Assembly: GCA_013396525.1 (NCBI GenBank)
Contig: VWYX01000682.1
Location: forward strand, 248,001-312,000
Direction of reading: 5' to 3'
Length of the DNA stretch: 64,000 bases
From: Chaetorhynchus papuensis
Lineage: Eukaryota; Chordata; Aves; Passeriformes; Rhipiduridae
Shown: piece after piece, positions 35,626 to 49,900 of the stretch
How positions within the stretch are numbered: the stretch's first letter is position 1
Layout of the letters: each line of letters opens with the position of its first letter
Translations under genes and position numbers: made by a program
The notes under the pieces: generated by a model
Told to the model about the DNA's origin: nothing
Seen by the model: only the letters and a program-made list of their open reading frames with translations
Databases searched by the model: none

Positions 35626-36939
35626 TAGGCTTACAACTATTAACTTTGGTTTCTGCACAGCACTGTAGAATGTCTGGCATCAAAGACACTTTGTACATTG
35701 CACTGAACTTGCACTGGACACTGTTAGTGGACCATTAATCACAGCAAACAAAGATCCCATGCAAACACAAAAATTACTGATTTTTCACATGTTCAGCATG
35801 GCCTAGCAAAGGTTAACACCACAGCTGCTGGATACTGCACATTTTGAGACATGAAGTGTTGACAAGGCATCTGAGAGCGCGTGATTTTTCAATTGATAAT
35901 TATGTATTCCACATTAAACAATTCTTACTTGTGCCTAATACTGTCTAGAATTAGACAGACACCTACCTCAGCATGAACTAGCACAACTTCAATTCAGATG
36001 CCTACAAAAGCATGTACTTCTTTTCACCCACACACAGATACGATGCGTGAGTGCAGGGGCATGGGTTAGTGGCAAGAAAATCTATGAGGATGTGATCCAA
36101 GGTTCACATGAACCACTGCTGAAGAAAGTGGAAGCTGAGGGAAACATGCACTAACAGATCCACTTGCCTGAGGGAACATGGCTGTGTGTTTGGAAGAGCT
36201 GGAACAGGAATGGGAACTGAACCAGTATAAAAAGGAAAGACTCTGAAAACAAAAACCAGTCAGTGACCAGGGAAGCAGCAAAGGAGGCACAGAAGAAAGC
36301 CCATGGTCTGGAATCACAGGCTGTATTTCAGGGTGCAGTTTTACTGATAATGTCAAAAGAGAAATGATGTGTGGCTGTCATGGGCAGTTTTCTGTCATCC
36401 AGACCAAAGCAAGGGAAAACCTGAGCCATCAGCCCTGAACCTTCCTATTTGACAGGATCATTTCCATTAGGTTCCTCAGACCACGCTTTCACAGAATTCT
36501 TGCACCAACTGCCTCAGGTGAAAGAAACCTTACTGCAGAATCATCATTCTCTCCTAACCAGGGCAGGAGGTGTGAAGGGAAGCAGTGAGGGAACAAATTG
36601 CTACCCTCAAAAAAAAAAAAAAAAGAAAAGAAACACTGCAGAATCTCCTAAAATTGTCATGGATTTTCACCCATATCCAGTCATCAGCTCCCAGTAATGC
36701 AGCAGCACTATTAATTAATGGAGTGGGTGCAGAATCACAGCATGAAGGCACCAGCATGCTACTTGGGTCTGTTGAACAGCGAGTGCAGCACCCAGACTCA
36801 ACAAAATGAGAAGAAAATTGATGCAAATACAGGCTTGTTAGTCAAACCACGACTGTGTGCAAGGCTTTTGAACACGCTTCTAAAGAAAGACTTTTTAAAA
36901 AATTAAAAAAAAATAAAAGAAGGAAAGATGGCAGAGCAT

Positions 36940-37630
36940 GCCAAACTCAGTAAGTTAACTGATTTTTCTGACTAAAGAAAACTTGACAGATCTTTGGTTC
37001 AGCAAAGTGATACCCTTAGGAGACTGGCAAATAAGCTTAAAAAGATGAGTATTAATGAAAGAATAGTGCAGTAAAACAACTGTCTAACAGATAAATAAGT
37101 TATAATGTGAGAAGAAAAACTAGCAGCCTTGAAGGATTCATTTAATGTGGAAAGAAGAACTAGCAGCCTTGAAGGGTTTAATCATCAAAGTGTTGAATGG
37201 TTTGGTCTTACTGAAATAAAATAGCATAAACTTGCCAGTTAAATTTGATTCTGCCCATATGACAAAATTATGAGGTAATGTCAACACAATGGGAGATTGA
37301 ACACTGTCCTGGAAGACACGGGTAACTTCAAGGATTGTAAAAACACAAACAGGATCAAATAATAGCTATATGCTGACAGACTAATGACAGCTGCTGCACA
37401 GGACCAGGAGCTCATCAGCTGGCAATAACAACGGAAAGGAAAGCCCAGGCACATCCAACTAAGCATCAGATGATTCCAAGACACTGCCATGATGTGGCCA
37501 TGGAAAGAGCACACATGCTGGTAGTCTCTGTTCTGAGCAATGCATATCCAATAGAGGCAACACTGTTTTATACAGGACTGGTGAGATCTGGTCTGGTCAC
37601 TGACAGAGGAGGCCACGAGACTTCTGGTAA
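36940..37630 (+). mobile_element. Ancient CR1/L3-like reverse transcriptase relic
   Basis: Several segments appear in the CR1 order: TTCAGCAAAGTGATACCCTT and AATAAGCTTAAAAAGATGAG (the F-S-K-A-F-D-T region), then, after the tandem duplication at 37103-37180, GCTGGTAGTCTCTGTTCTGA and TTTTATACAGGACTGGTGAG, which parallel the CR1 region with TGTACTCGGCACTGGTGAGG. It is heavily mutated with many stops and clearly inactive. Confidence 0.5.
37103..37180. repeat. 40-bp tandem duplication
   Basis: Two copies with a 40-base period: TAATGTG starts at 37103 and 37143, and AACTAGCAGCCTTGAAGG starts at 37118 and 37158. The copies differ at a handful of positions, so the duplication is not very recent. Confidence 0.88.
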
Positions 37631-40600
37631 TAGGTAACACTTAACACTTCCCCTGTTCCCAGGACTCCTGCACTATTTCCTTAAGAGTCAAATAAAACTG
37701 CATGTTGAGAACAAGACTATTTTATTTTCATTGCATTGAAACTGCTTTTCAGCCTCCACTGGGTAGAGTAGTGCAGCATTTGAGAGCCCTGGACAGTTAA
37801 ATTGGAAGAACTCTGCCTCTTATATGAACTATACGGCCCTCTTCTTTCCTCCCCCATAAGATCCTTGTCCATGTTCCAAACCATACTCCCCTGCCTTCGA
37901 GCTGGAAAGGGCTCTGCATCAGCTCTCACATTAAACTGGGGAGTATATATGGGAGGAAAGAGTGAAGGTATTTGGATAGTGGTCTCCAAAAACTCCCATG
38001 CGCTCACTGATCCACCCAAAGCTGCTTCTGCTGCTCAGTGGAGCTGGAAAAAGAGGAAACTTGGCCTTTGGAGAAGACTTCTCTTAAGCTACTGGGCAAG
38101 GAGACTATTGTTTGACCACTTTCTTCATGTGGCTGGAGAAGCAGTGCATGTTCCACAGGTGTGTGCAGAGCAATTTAGGGAGCCTGCTCAGACTAGAGTA
38201 GAGCAGCAGTGTAAGGAAACAATTCCCGCCTTTTGAAGCATGATTTTCCCATTACTGTCTCCCAACTGGAGGATCAGTCCTTTGAGTTTTCACCTTGTGT
38301 GAGAAGAGCAGGCAGCTAAAAAGGCAGGTAAATAGCTGACTACAGATCTTGATGCTCCCGTGGACTGCTGGTTACAGCTTCCATGTAATGGAGGAGGGAA
38401 GGAAAAACTTTTTCCAAGACCCTAAAATTAACATTTAAAGTGATGAAAGCAAGTTGGACTGGACTATCAGTACTAAGGACACTTGAGACAGTGACCATGT
38501 CAGAGATTAGTCTCGTCTAACAGAAGGTTGCTTTAGGTTTATTGGAGGATCAAATCACACACTTGAGGATCTGCTACTCCAGCTAAAACTCCATATCCAT
38601 CTAATGAACAGTTTTGGGGTGTTTATCAGAAGGGGAAGGGTAGAAAGGGGTGAGAGGGAGGTGAACTCTTTAAAATATAATTTGTTTTCTGACTACCTTC
38701 CTTTCATAAGAAAAAACTAAAAAAAAGTTCATCTTAAATTACAGGCATACAGACAAGCTCTCTCAGCCCCAGAAATTCATCCTACATGTTGATTAATGAT
38801 CAAACTACTAGAGCTTCAGCATGAAAAATGGGCTAGGCTTCAACTGAAGATTGCCTGTAGCTAATAATGCAGTGGAATGAACATTTTCATTCCAGCTAAA
38901 CCATTCCTGTTCCTGTAAAAATAAAGAAATCCAATCTTGGGTTATGAAAAAGACTCGTAGAATTCTGCATACTTCTTGGGTTAAAATAATGCCCTGCATC
39001 TTAACAAATCTGTAAATACAGAATATGTTACCTGTGAAGTCAAACATCCATGTAAGTACATACAGGTACATACAGGCTATAAATACCTGAGGTGAGGTCA
39101 GGGAACGGAAGAGAACCTGGTGACCGTAGCCTAGAATTTCACATGTGTGGGCACATTACAGAGTTAGTAGATTTAACATAGCTCCTGTCTCAGGCTCAAA
39201 AATGTAAAATGTAATAAAAAAACCCCACAAGGAAGTGTAGTGGGCTGTACAGCATCTGCCTGGTGAGGCAGCTGACACAGGCAGGACTTGCTCGGAGATC
39301 TCCTTGTGGTTCAGCCCCTGGCGCCATCAGCTGGGCTTGAACTCAAAAGCGGTGGACGGAGGTAATTAAAAGTGACTCTGCCCCACTCTGCTGCAGCCAC
39401 TGAAAGAGGGTGGGAAAGGATTCAGGCGTATACAAGAGAAGGGATGTGTCTCTCCAGCTCCAGTGATTTCCATTATGGAAACACAGCACTTTACAGCTTT
39501 TAACCTTTATGCTGCTGAAGTCAACTATCAACATTTCTTAAAATTGTGTTTTCATTTCAGCACATGAAATGCAAACTCCAGTCTGGGTAATGTCAACAGC
39601 ACATTCTCCCTAAGCCACAAGGAAGGTGCAGAGTTGAAAAAGCAGCACAAGGTAGAAAGCTGAGAAGTGGAATTACACACACGCAGTGACTGCCACCAGC
39701 ACGTCTGCTGGCCCAAGCAGTGATTTTCAAGACTATGGAACTCAGAGAGTGTGGGGGAAGGCCAGGACGTTCAAACCACCCTGTTGGCTGCAGGAACAAC
39801 TATTAAAAGAAATTAAGAGGAAAGTCAGACCCCAGAAAGAGCACAAGACACCGTGTTCCAACTCTAACCAGCTGAAGGAAAGTTTATATAAAAACAATCA
39901 CTTCGTTAGTGACTCATAAGGAAAGAATCCCCAAGCTTTCTTCAGGGAAACCCCAGTAAATAACATGTCTAAAAACACATGAAGATGGTGCTGTCTGTTC
40001 TGTTACATATTCAGTCCTCATGATAAAACCTTTGGCAGAAGAACGACCTACTGAGTACAGATCCTTTTGGGAAGCCCAAAAACCAGTAAGAACTGCTGTG
40101 GCTGCTTGCTAAGTCTGCCTCATATTCCAGCTCTTGTGTGACATGTCTAATGAAAACTGGGAGAAAGTGGGAAAAAAATGCTTTTTGTTACAGCACTGGA
40201 GAGTGCTCCTCTGTTGACTGCATGCAGGTGCGCTCTCAAGATAAATAAATGCCTGGATTTCAATGCATTCTGCACTTTTAAAACCAAATGTTACAGATTC
40301 AAATATCCTGCCATACTACATCCAAAGACACAGAGTGAAAAGGTCGATGCAGGCACAGCCTCTCTGGAGCATGTTATCAGACACTTGGCAGGCTGGGCAA
40401 GGAATAGTTCTCTGTCAAAAGAAGGGACACATATACTTTGCAATGTATAACTTCTTTGGCTATGGAGGGTTTTTTTCCTTTTATTGTCTTTGTTCTATCT
40501 CTTTTTCTTTTTTTTATTAGCACATTTTGGAAGTATGTTATGTGTTTTTAAGCATATCTTCCAGTAGGAGACTTTTAACTCAGTAAATTCATAAAAAGAT

Positions 40601-43600
40601 GAGAAATTACAGTAGTTTCCCAAGAAATGACCAGATCTGAACACAGTGATGCCTGAACTTGGACTGAGTCAAAAACTCTCCTGTTGGAGATCCCAGATAG
40701 GAATATTAACAAAAACATTCTGTGTCAAGCAGAGATTATGTTCTGTAGCAAAACCACTTGGTTTTTGCAGCTATCCAAGAGGACTGAGTGGGAACCTGGG
40801 AGCAACTTCTTAGCAATTTTATCTCACTCTCCGATGAGTTTTTAGCCTAAATGTGAACATGGACATTTTATTTTGCACTGGAAATCTCCCCTGCCCAAAG
40901 TTATCCCTTTACATACTGAATAGAACATGTTTTAGCTTATGCTTCTCCCCACATTCTCTGCTGCTGCAGAGCCATAGCAGACTCCAGAAACTTTCCAGGA
41001 TATAGCCAGAAACTTGTCAAGAAAAAAGAAACAGAAGGTTGAAAGCATTGAACAGTCATTCCCAAGGGGCTGAGAAGTTACCATAGTAAAGCAGTGTTTT
41101 TACCAAAATGCTCAGCAACAAAAGCTGTAGCATCACCAATATTTGAACTGTAATTTTCCATTGTCAGGTTGAATTTGGAAGGAATGGGCCATTTGTGACA
41201 ATCTTTCAGGTATTTGTGACCTATAGCTTAGTGCTCTTGTCTATATGATGAAACATGTTTTATAAAAAGCTATGAACCATCATTCTAAAGGCCACCAATA
41301 CTGAAGAAGCATGAACAGCTGCAAATATGACATAAGGAACTCCTTTAAAAAGGGAGCATCTTTTAGCCCAAGTAAACCATTCCAACATCCCAAATGGAAG
41401 ATTCAACTAAAAGAAGTATAGACAGGAAGACTTTGCCTGAAAACCCAGCAATGCATGAGAGAGGAACAGGTCACATTGAGAGCCTAACTAGAGAAGAGAT
41501 GTGTAGTTAAGTACTCCATTGGAAATTTAAGTTCCCTTGCTCTACTGCCCAAAGACAATTACCTAAGAACCTGGCACTTCCAGGTTCCAGGCTGTCAATG
41601 AAGAGAGAGTGAAGTAGTTTACAGCCAAGGGATCCAAACTTGGAAGGAATAATCATGGATTATTCCAAACACAGACTCCTAAAAATGCAATTCCCCAATG
41701 GGAACCCATCAGAAAAGACCCGAATTTTGATGGGAAAATGTTGATTGTTGTATACACTAAAGGAAGCCCATCCAGTGTCCCTGAACAAAGACACTAACCA
41801 GGGTTCTTGGAAAATACACACCCACTCAGTCTTGGGTACAGTCCTTTGAAACAAAAGGAGAGAGAACTTCATATGCTTTCTTCACAAGGATTATTGATGT
41901 TTTATCACTTGAACAACTGACCCAACGCACGCTCTTGAGCAATTTTCAATCATACTCTAAACTGAGGTGGTTCTACCATGTAAGGATGGACACTCAAATC
42001 AACAAGTGTCTGGTTTCAGAGAAGAATTGAAGAGGATCTGGGAAATAATCACAACAGGAGGATTCATCCCCCTTATATTTAAAAGACTGGCAGAAAGAAA
42101 TTACTGCACACTCAAAAGATGTTGGCATGCGGTATTTTTAAAGAGTAAATTTCCTTTGCTAGTCAGACCAGTGCCAAACAGGTAGCTTGCCCCAAAACCC
42201 TCTTTCTATAACTACTCAGTGTCTAGTGACAAACCTTTAACAAACAACAATGTCCTGCAATAATTCATTGATTCTTTCATGTCATTCTTGGACTGCCAGG
42301 AACCATGTTCTTACTCTCAGTTTGTAAAATGGGATCTGCAACTGCAGCTTCCAGACAAATTGTATCTATTTACAACATTAAAACCAGCTGCTGGAAAGGC
42401 ATCATGCTGGGGCTTACAAAAGAAACTGTACAAAGATGATGGAACTCAATAAAAGAAATAGGACATTGGGCAGAAATCACAGCCCCAATCAGACAAAGCC
42501 AGGATTGGTTCTACGAAAGGAGAACTTTATTTTAGCAGAACATTAATCAGACTCCAAAAGGCACTGAAAAAACCCAAACAGGCCCCTAAGTCATGCAACA
42601 CTAAGGACAACACACAACAGGTGAAATTCTCACTCTCTGGAAGTGATGCCATTGACTTCACCATGCCCATCTTCCAGCCTGTCCACGACCCAGACTGGCT
42701 GAAATTAAAACACTTCTGAACATACAAATTCACCCATGACATTAAGAGGAATTTTCTGCAAAGCCGTGTATAACAAAGAGGAAACTGATATTTTCAAACT
42801 ATAAAGACAACTGAAGGTGAAGTTTCCTAAAGCAACAGCCTTGATTTTCACCACACCAAGGGCAACACAAGTGGTGTTAAGGACTGCAGACAATGCTGCA
42901 CTTTGGCACAGTGTCAAAGGCCTCAGATGAGGAACAGCAAGAAACTCTGCCCATGGAGCTCCTTGATGCACAGAGCTGGCACGAACACATCTCTTGAGGT
43001 TTGCAGCCGCATCTTGGGCCACAGGTGATCTGAAAGAGAAGTTGGGTTTTTTAAGGATGCCTGCCCTGTATGCAGCTGCAAAAGTGGATAAAAGCTAAGC
43101 TAAGCAGAGCTAAAGTCAGTCCTTAGGAGAGCTAAGCACAATCTCACTCACAGTACTTCTGAGAATTTGCCGTCTGAATCAGCCAGATAACCTTTAATAA
43201 CTATAATTTAGAAATATGGTACAGCAGTTGTTTCCAGACCGTGGTCACGAACAACTACATACTTGTACACAGTGCCAGCAAAACACAGTTGGGGACAGCT
43301 GGCCTGTGGCTGGAAGGGCTTCTGTTCACTAGAAGAAGGTTCTTGCTTCTACTGGAAGAATATCTAGATCTGAAAATCAAACAGTATTAAACCAAACTAC
43401 AACTGAACACCAAAATACATTGCACAAGACTAATTCTTCTCATGGACTTTATCTTCCATGCTCTGGTTTAGTTTCTTTACTTGATTTCCCTAAATGCCCT
43501 TAGGTTTGCCACCACCCAGTTTAGAAACCCCAGCTATTGAACAGGTCAAGATAATACAGTGCTACAAATGCAACCAGAAAGTTTGAGTATCTGCTACTAA

Positions 43601-43962
43601 AGGGTCTGATAGGGGCCTGACACCGTGTGTTACAGCTTTTGGTAATTTTGTACCCACCCACCAATGAGCTTTTACCCACCTCAATAATGTGATGTGTTAT
43701 TTGAACTTAGTAGCACATACAATGGCACACAATTCTCTCTTTTAATTAAACATAACTTGCTTATAGAAGAGGAAGAGTAGAAGTTGAGTTTCAAAGAGAA
43801 GAATATAAAGGAAACAGAGTGAGATCACTTGTTTCTCTGCTGCAGAACAGGGGCTTCAGAAACAAAGATATGAAAGCCACCAAAAAACTGCATTGATCAG
43901 ACACCTCAACATGTCCATAGACAGCTCTTCCCTGTGGGAAATCACCATTCTCCAAAACTGGC

Positions 43963-43982
43963 ACACTTGATATATCAAGTGT
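43963..43982. repeat. Perfect 20-bp palindrome
   Basis: ACACTTGATATATCAAGTGT is its own reverse complement with no spacer. It could bind a dimeric factor or form a cruciform, but one such site can also occur by chance. Confidence 0.8.
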
Positions 43983-46900
43983 CATACACCAAACAGGGAA
44001 GAACAGGGAAGACATCAGTCAACGGCCACAATGGAGCTGGGAAACAGGAGCTGAGGCATGACCACAGAACAGGAACACATGACATCATGGAAGGAGAATT
44101 ATCTAAGTAGAGAATGCAGCTCCACAATGGAGGACTTTATACCCGTAACATGGGCCTTGATTCTGACTCAGCACATTGCAAATAATTATAAACCTATCTC
44201 CACAAAAAAGATAGGTACAGAAGGTTAAAGAAATCCAGGATGATCTGTGTGTCAGAGTAGGCACTGCGTATCTTCATTTTAGTCCAAAACAGAGTCAGGG
44301 AAGCAACATTCAGTTTCTCCTGATCATCTTGTTTTCCCTTCTAAATGAGAAAAAAAAGGAGTATCTGGCTGTTCACCAGCTGCCCTCCACCCTCATATCC
44401 AATGACGACATTTCCTGTTATACTGTACATGCTATGGAAGAGTCAGCCTGGTGACATTTTTGGCAGAAAAAAAAGTTTCAAATTTTTATTTACTCCTAAT
44501 TACTATTCAGCTTTTGTGCAATTAGTGACTTGGAAGACAAGGAAGATATTTTAGGATTGTCCCAAAACTTTGTGATAGTTACGTGTTTCCCACTCTGTTC
44601 AGTCCCCCTCGTGGGTGATCTTGTATGCTAGAGGGGCAACCTGCCCTTCCTGACCATAACTATTCCAAGACCTGGAGACACAGGGACTCCAGCTGCAGGT
44701 ATCAGCCTGGGCTCCAAAGGACCTTTGTGGCTGAGGCTGGTGCAGCACAGCCCAGAAGCATCTGCCTCTCTGCCAGCCAACTCTCAGGGCTCATTGACCT
44801 GGTCTGGGAAAGCATCCTAAGAGGTTGGCCACCTTCACTGCCTTCCCCAGGGCAAACCTCACTGAATGTCCAGAATGGGGCTGACATTCATGCTCCATGA
44901 CCTGAAACTTCACAGCCAGAAAGCTTTCACCTTTCTGCAGAGTTTCATCAAAATCCCTCATCAGAGCGGAAATGGTGCAAAAACTAGCTGCCCCATAAAA
45001 AATGAAGAATTTAAAAATATTTTCAATGTGCAGATCCTTGCCAAAAGCACAGTAAAGAGCCCACCGTGAATACATAACAGAAATAAAAAATGTTTGCTCA
45101 TTTCTAAATTTCCTGGAGTTTGCTTAATGTCAGCAGCCCCAGTTAAGAGCAGAAACGTAAAACCCTGTGACAGCTATTGAACCCCCGACCCCGATCAGCA
45201 GCTTCACCGGGACTGGTTTTGAAATCATTCAGTCCGTCAGCCTGCATCTTGTTACACTCAGTGCAACTGATGCAATCCTGTGAATCTCTTCTCCCCTGTA
45301 CATTTTTAACTCTCTTGTGCCAGCAGTTATTTGACTCGTACAGGAATATGAACCAGGGCTGCTCTGTTTCTTGGGGAACATTTGGGGAACAAGGTTTCAT
45401 CTAGTTTTTGTTTGAAGTAGTAAATATTTAGGAGAAGCAGAAGAAAGCTTTCATCTGAAACGTGTTTTCACATCCTTGAAGCAGTGAGGCAGTGAGAAAG
45501 GGACTGGAGAACAGCCTGCCATTTCCTCTCCTCCCTGTCTTTTGGACTGCTTTTGACCCAGCGTGTGTGCGCATGCACCCTCACCCCCTTGGGTTGCTCT
45601 TTTACACCGGGACTTCCTTGTAAAATCCAATTCATCTGTTCGAAGCAATGACTGTCTATAAAATTATGGCATTTTTCCACTTGAAAAAAAGAAATTTACA
45701 CTTCATTTAAAAGTTATTTTTAAACCTACTTGGCTTGAAGCCACCTTTAGTCACAACTGAAGTGAATTCTTCTTTTCCTAGAATTCAATGCCTTCCTTTT
45801 CTAAAATATACTAGCTTAAAAAAAGTAAACTCAGTAAATGCAGAGTTTACACTTCGGACTACACTGTTTAGCCCTCTGACATGTCAGCAGTCTGCTTTTC
45901 GACAAACCCAAAAAAGTCTTTACTATTTCTACTTTAGGGACTTATCCCGAGCGGGGACTTGAGCAATCCCGGAGCAGAACCACTCACTTCCAGTCTGAAT
46001 GTGGCTGGGGCACTTGCAGAGCATCACCACAGCCAGCAACAGAGTTATGTCTGGAGGGAACTGAAGCCCCTTCAGAAACATGGCCAGACTCGAAAAGAAA
46101 GCACCAGAGCTTTATTCCAGTGCAAGACACCTACAGCTTCTGGCACTACACCTGCATTTACATGGCAATAGCCAAGCACAAAACACATGAACTGAGAGCA
46201 CTGCTGTCATGTGTGTAGGGAGAATGAGTATTCTGATTTCACTATGTTCCCATTTTCCAGGACTGTCTCAAGAGACAGGAGGACATCTGGACTCCTCAAT
46301 GAAGTAGCTGATCTGGAATCTGGGTTTAGTAACACTAACTCCCCTTTAAATAAAAAAAAAAAAATTAAAAATGGGGAGAGAAAAAAACTTCAATTTAAGC
46401 CATTAATATGTCACCAAGAAGTATTTTAAGGACCAAGAGGCAAACTGACCTGACAGGAAGAGTATTTTCCTTCCCTTTTCAAAGGGGATTCTACTTTTCC
46501 TAAGAGAAAATTCAAACTAAATTACACTGACTTTATATTCAGTGATAATTTGCACGCACAGCATTATCTGCACTGTGACAACTCCATTGAGATGTGAATT
46601 TGGAGTTTATATACTTCAGTTCTACACATTCTGTAAAGGGTATCAGTAAGCAGAGCAACGCAAAATAGTTAGAAGGCAAGAAATTTGTAGTCACTATCTG
46701 TAAAAAGTAATTTGAAGAGATTTGGGTTTTCTAAGTCAAAGTCTCTCAAGTCTGAGCTCAGCACTGAAGTCTTTGGTATTTTGAATCAAGTAGAAATTAT
46801 TGGCTAACTAAGGGCTTAATGATGACAAAGGAAAGGTAACTTTTTATATTAAAAAGTGACACTTTAAGGTTTTGAGGTTTTTCTGTTGCTGTTGTTTTAT

Positions 46901-49900
46901 TGCTTGAGTGTCTAGGGATTCAGAATCAAAATTTCCTAAGGACCCAGCATCTATCTTATCTTTTAACCTAACAATATCAGAAGAATATGGAGATGGACTC
47001 TATGAGAATGGTTCAGGTTTTGATGTTGTTTTTAAACAGCAGCATCTGGAGGGCTGTTTCAAGGGGATTTGGTTTTTAAATAGGGGTAAAGAAGATGCAT
47101 AGGGTAAGCGGCAAATCCACAGTGGTGAATTAAGACAGTCAGAAGCTCTCAGCTCCTCTGTCTTCAGTAGCTGGACTGAAGCTACAGCACTCTGCACAAC
47201 TCTGGACAATTCTGCACTCTTTCCCCACGCAAGGCTGTGGAGTTCAGTGTTAATATTAGCAAAACGCAGCTTGCCAACATGTGCTTGCTGAATGAGGTAG
47301 GTCTCCATTACCTCATTCTACACGACCCTTTTACAGATTTTATCCAACAAAGCTTTTGAAGATATATTTATCTTTAACCATGTGAGAAATCTCACTTACA
47401 GTAATGATTGTGAAACAATAAAAAGTAAAAATAAAAATGATTAGTAGTCCGCTGACGATTATAAACCCTCTTCACTTCCCTTCCTCCCCCTTTTTCTTAG
47501 GGACTCATTACTCCAATGTTTATTTTTACTTTTGTAAATCCAAGAGTGCAAAGCTAAAGGCAGAGGTATAAAAGCAGCCACAGTCTGAACGGATGGGTGA
47601 GTACAGGATCTTGACATCTGAACAGATGACAGAATGCAGTGCACGAATGCCACATTGGGCAGCACTGGAGGAGGGTTACAGCTCTGGTAGCAACCCAGGA
47701 AATCTGTGCCAGGACAGTAAGGAAGGATTATGCAGCTTTTCAGCATAAAGTTGCATTAGAAGCTTTGGGACACTGTCATCATTCCTACTCTGCCATTCCT
47801 CTCTTCTCCCTGACCCCTTCTCACAAACTCTCTGGTCACCTCTCAGGTTCATCCATGTCATTTTCCAACTCCACTAGGTACAGAAACCTCAAAAAGACTG
47901 TGGGGTTTGAGCCTCTGCAGGCAGCTGCAGGTTAGTTCTATCTGTCTAACTGGGATAATGTGATCTCCAGAATCCAGCAGAAATGACCTGTATGAAAGAG
48001 AAGGGGGACACAGAGATGACGAGACGAGAATCCTCACAAGGAACTGGGTCAAAGAGAAAGATCACGATGGTTTCCTGGAGATTTCTTTTGGAATTATATC
48101 CTGGGTGGCAACCCAGGCCAGATTTCAGGTTTCTGAACCTACAGCAAGAACTGCCCTTGGCTCAGAGTGAAAGAAGAGTTAAGAGCTCCCAAATGTTCAC
48201 ATCCCCCAGGCTTCTCCTCTACCTGCTCATGGGTATCCTGCCTAAAGCTGTCAGATGCTTCTGGTCCTGACCTCCCTGGAGTGCCCCACAGCTCACGGCT
48301 CTGGAGAGCTGGTCCACGCAACTCCTGACCTCCAGACTCCGTTTGTGCCAGCCCCAAGAGCTCAGTGGTGTCCCATCTATCCCCATTTCCCTTAACAGAG
48401 CACCTACAGTCTAAGCTGTCTCCTCTGAGATCAGACCAGCATCCACTGCAGCAGCAAAGTGTTAAGCCAGCATGTCATAAAGAAACATTATAAACACTAC
48501 CTTGGCATTTTAGTGTACACAGTTAACATTTACATTTCACACCACCTCCTATGTAAAGTCCCTCTCTCCATGCCATCAATACACCAATTCTCTTAACCCT
48601 CCCCACCCAACACTAAGAGCACCTTTTCTAAGGCAGGCCAACAAAACAGAATATTTTTGGTGCTTCTGAGCCCAGCCACTTGGGAGACAGGAGCGGTCAA
48701 AAACTGCTTAAAATACAAAAATTACAAGCAGACAAAATTCCCCAACCTTCAAAACCCACCTGGGTCTTTCCCAAATACCCCAGAAATGCTTCCAGCTCCC
48801 AAAGGGATGCTACAGGCAGTATTTCAAAGACTATTTTCAATGTTTGCTGTGAAGCATCTTTTGATGCTTCAGGTTTATCTTCCTAAGGGTTCATATACCA
48901 AAACAAAAAGGAGGGGGGGGAAGGCACAAAAGCTGTATAACTCCTTTCTGAGGTGTAACAAACTCTCTCAGCATCTTATTCCGAAGTGTGAGATGTGCAA
49001 TTTCCATCCTTAAGCTCAGTAAAAACGGCATTAAAAAGTCCTAACCCTAGGAACTGCATGATTATTAGTTTATCGGATCCAAATCAGCAAAACTGTCTTT
49101 TTATGTGCTGCTTACTTTCAAAAAAAACCCCTACCACGCATATTTCAGTTCTCCCTCTCCACACCCCACACCCTTCTGCTGCTGTCCAGCTGGAACACAT
49201 CAAGGGTCTAGAAGCCAAGTCAAATGTTGACCCCACCCTCCTCCATCCATTTTAAGGCACCTTCAAAGCCAGTACACTGATCTAGTTCAGCTTAGCCAAC
49301 AACGCCAGCAAATCTGTTATTTAAGACTTTAGTACTGGGTTTTTATAACTGCCCATTAATACAAGCTTTGATGTATGGTCAAAAAATCCAGCTGTAATGA
49401 GTTTCATCAGGCTGTAGTAACCTTTCCTCAGAAGGTCTTTATTACTATACCTTCATAATCTTTGGGCCCAATACTTTTATAGTACCATTCTAACTGAACC
49501 TCCTTAAAAACAACTCAGCAACACGTAACACTTCTCCTTCCCCAAAATTAAAACAAAGAGCCAGTAATAGTTTTTCTCAAAGACACTTTTGCACCCCCAT
49601 TTTTGATCACATTTTGCTGTTAAGAGCATGCAGGCAGTAGCTGTGTGAGCCGAAAGGCAAACTAATTTTCATTACAAAGTCCTTCAGACAGGATACAAAA
49701 GGATTTTGTAAAAGGACAAACAACTTACTTTGTTGCTCCCCTTTGAAGAATGCAGCACAGAAGAAAGAGGGGAAAAAAGAAATATTAGTTACATTTATTT
49801 TACATGCATTCAGCCTAACTTGTACCATTCTGGAAATGGCTCAAACCAAATGAGGAACTGACTCAGGGAACATTCCCTGAATCCTGTAGTTAGACAGCTT

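Noticed and set aside
39241..39360. Possible second tRNA-like SINE (GGTTCAGCCCC and GAACTC motifs)
   Set aside because: The A-box and B-box candidates do not fall in the right order and spacing on either strand.
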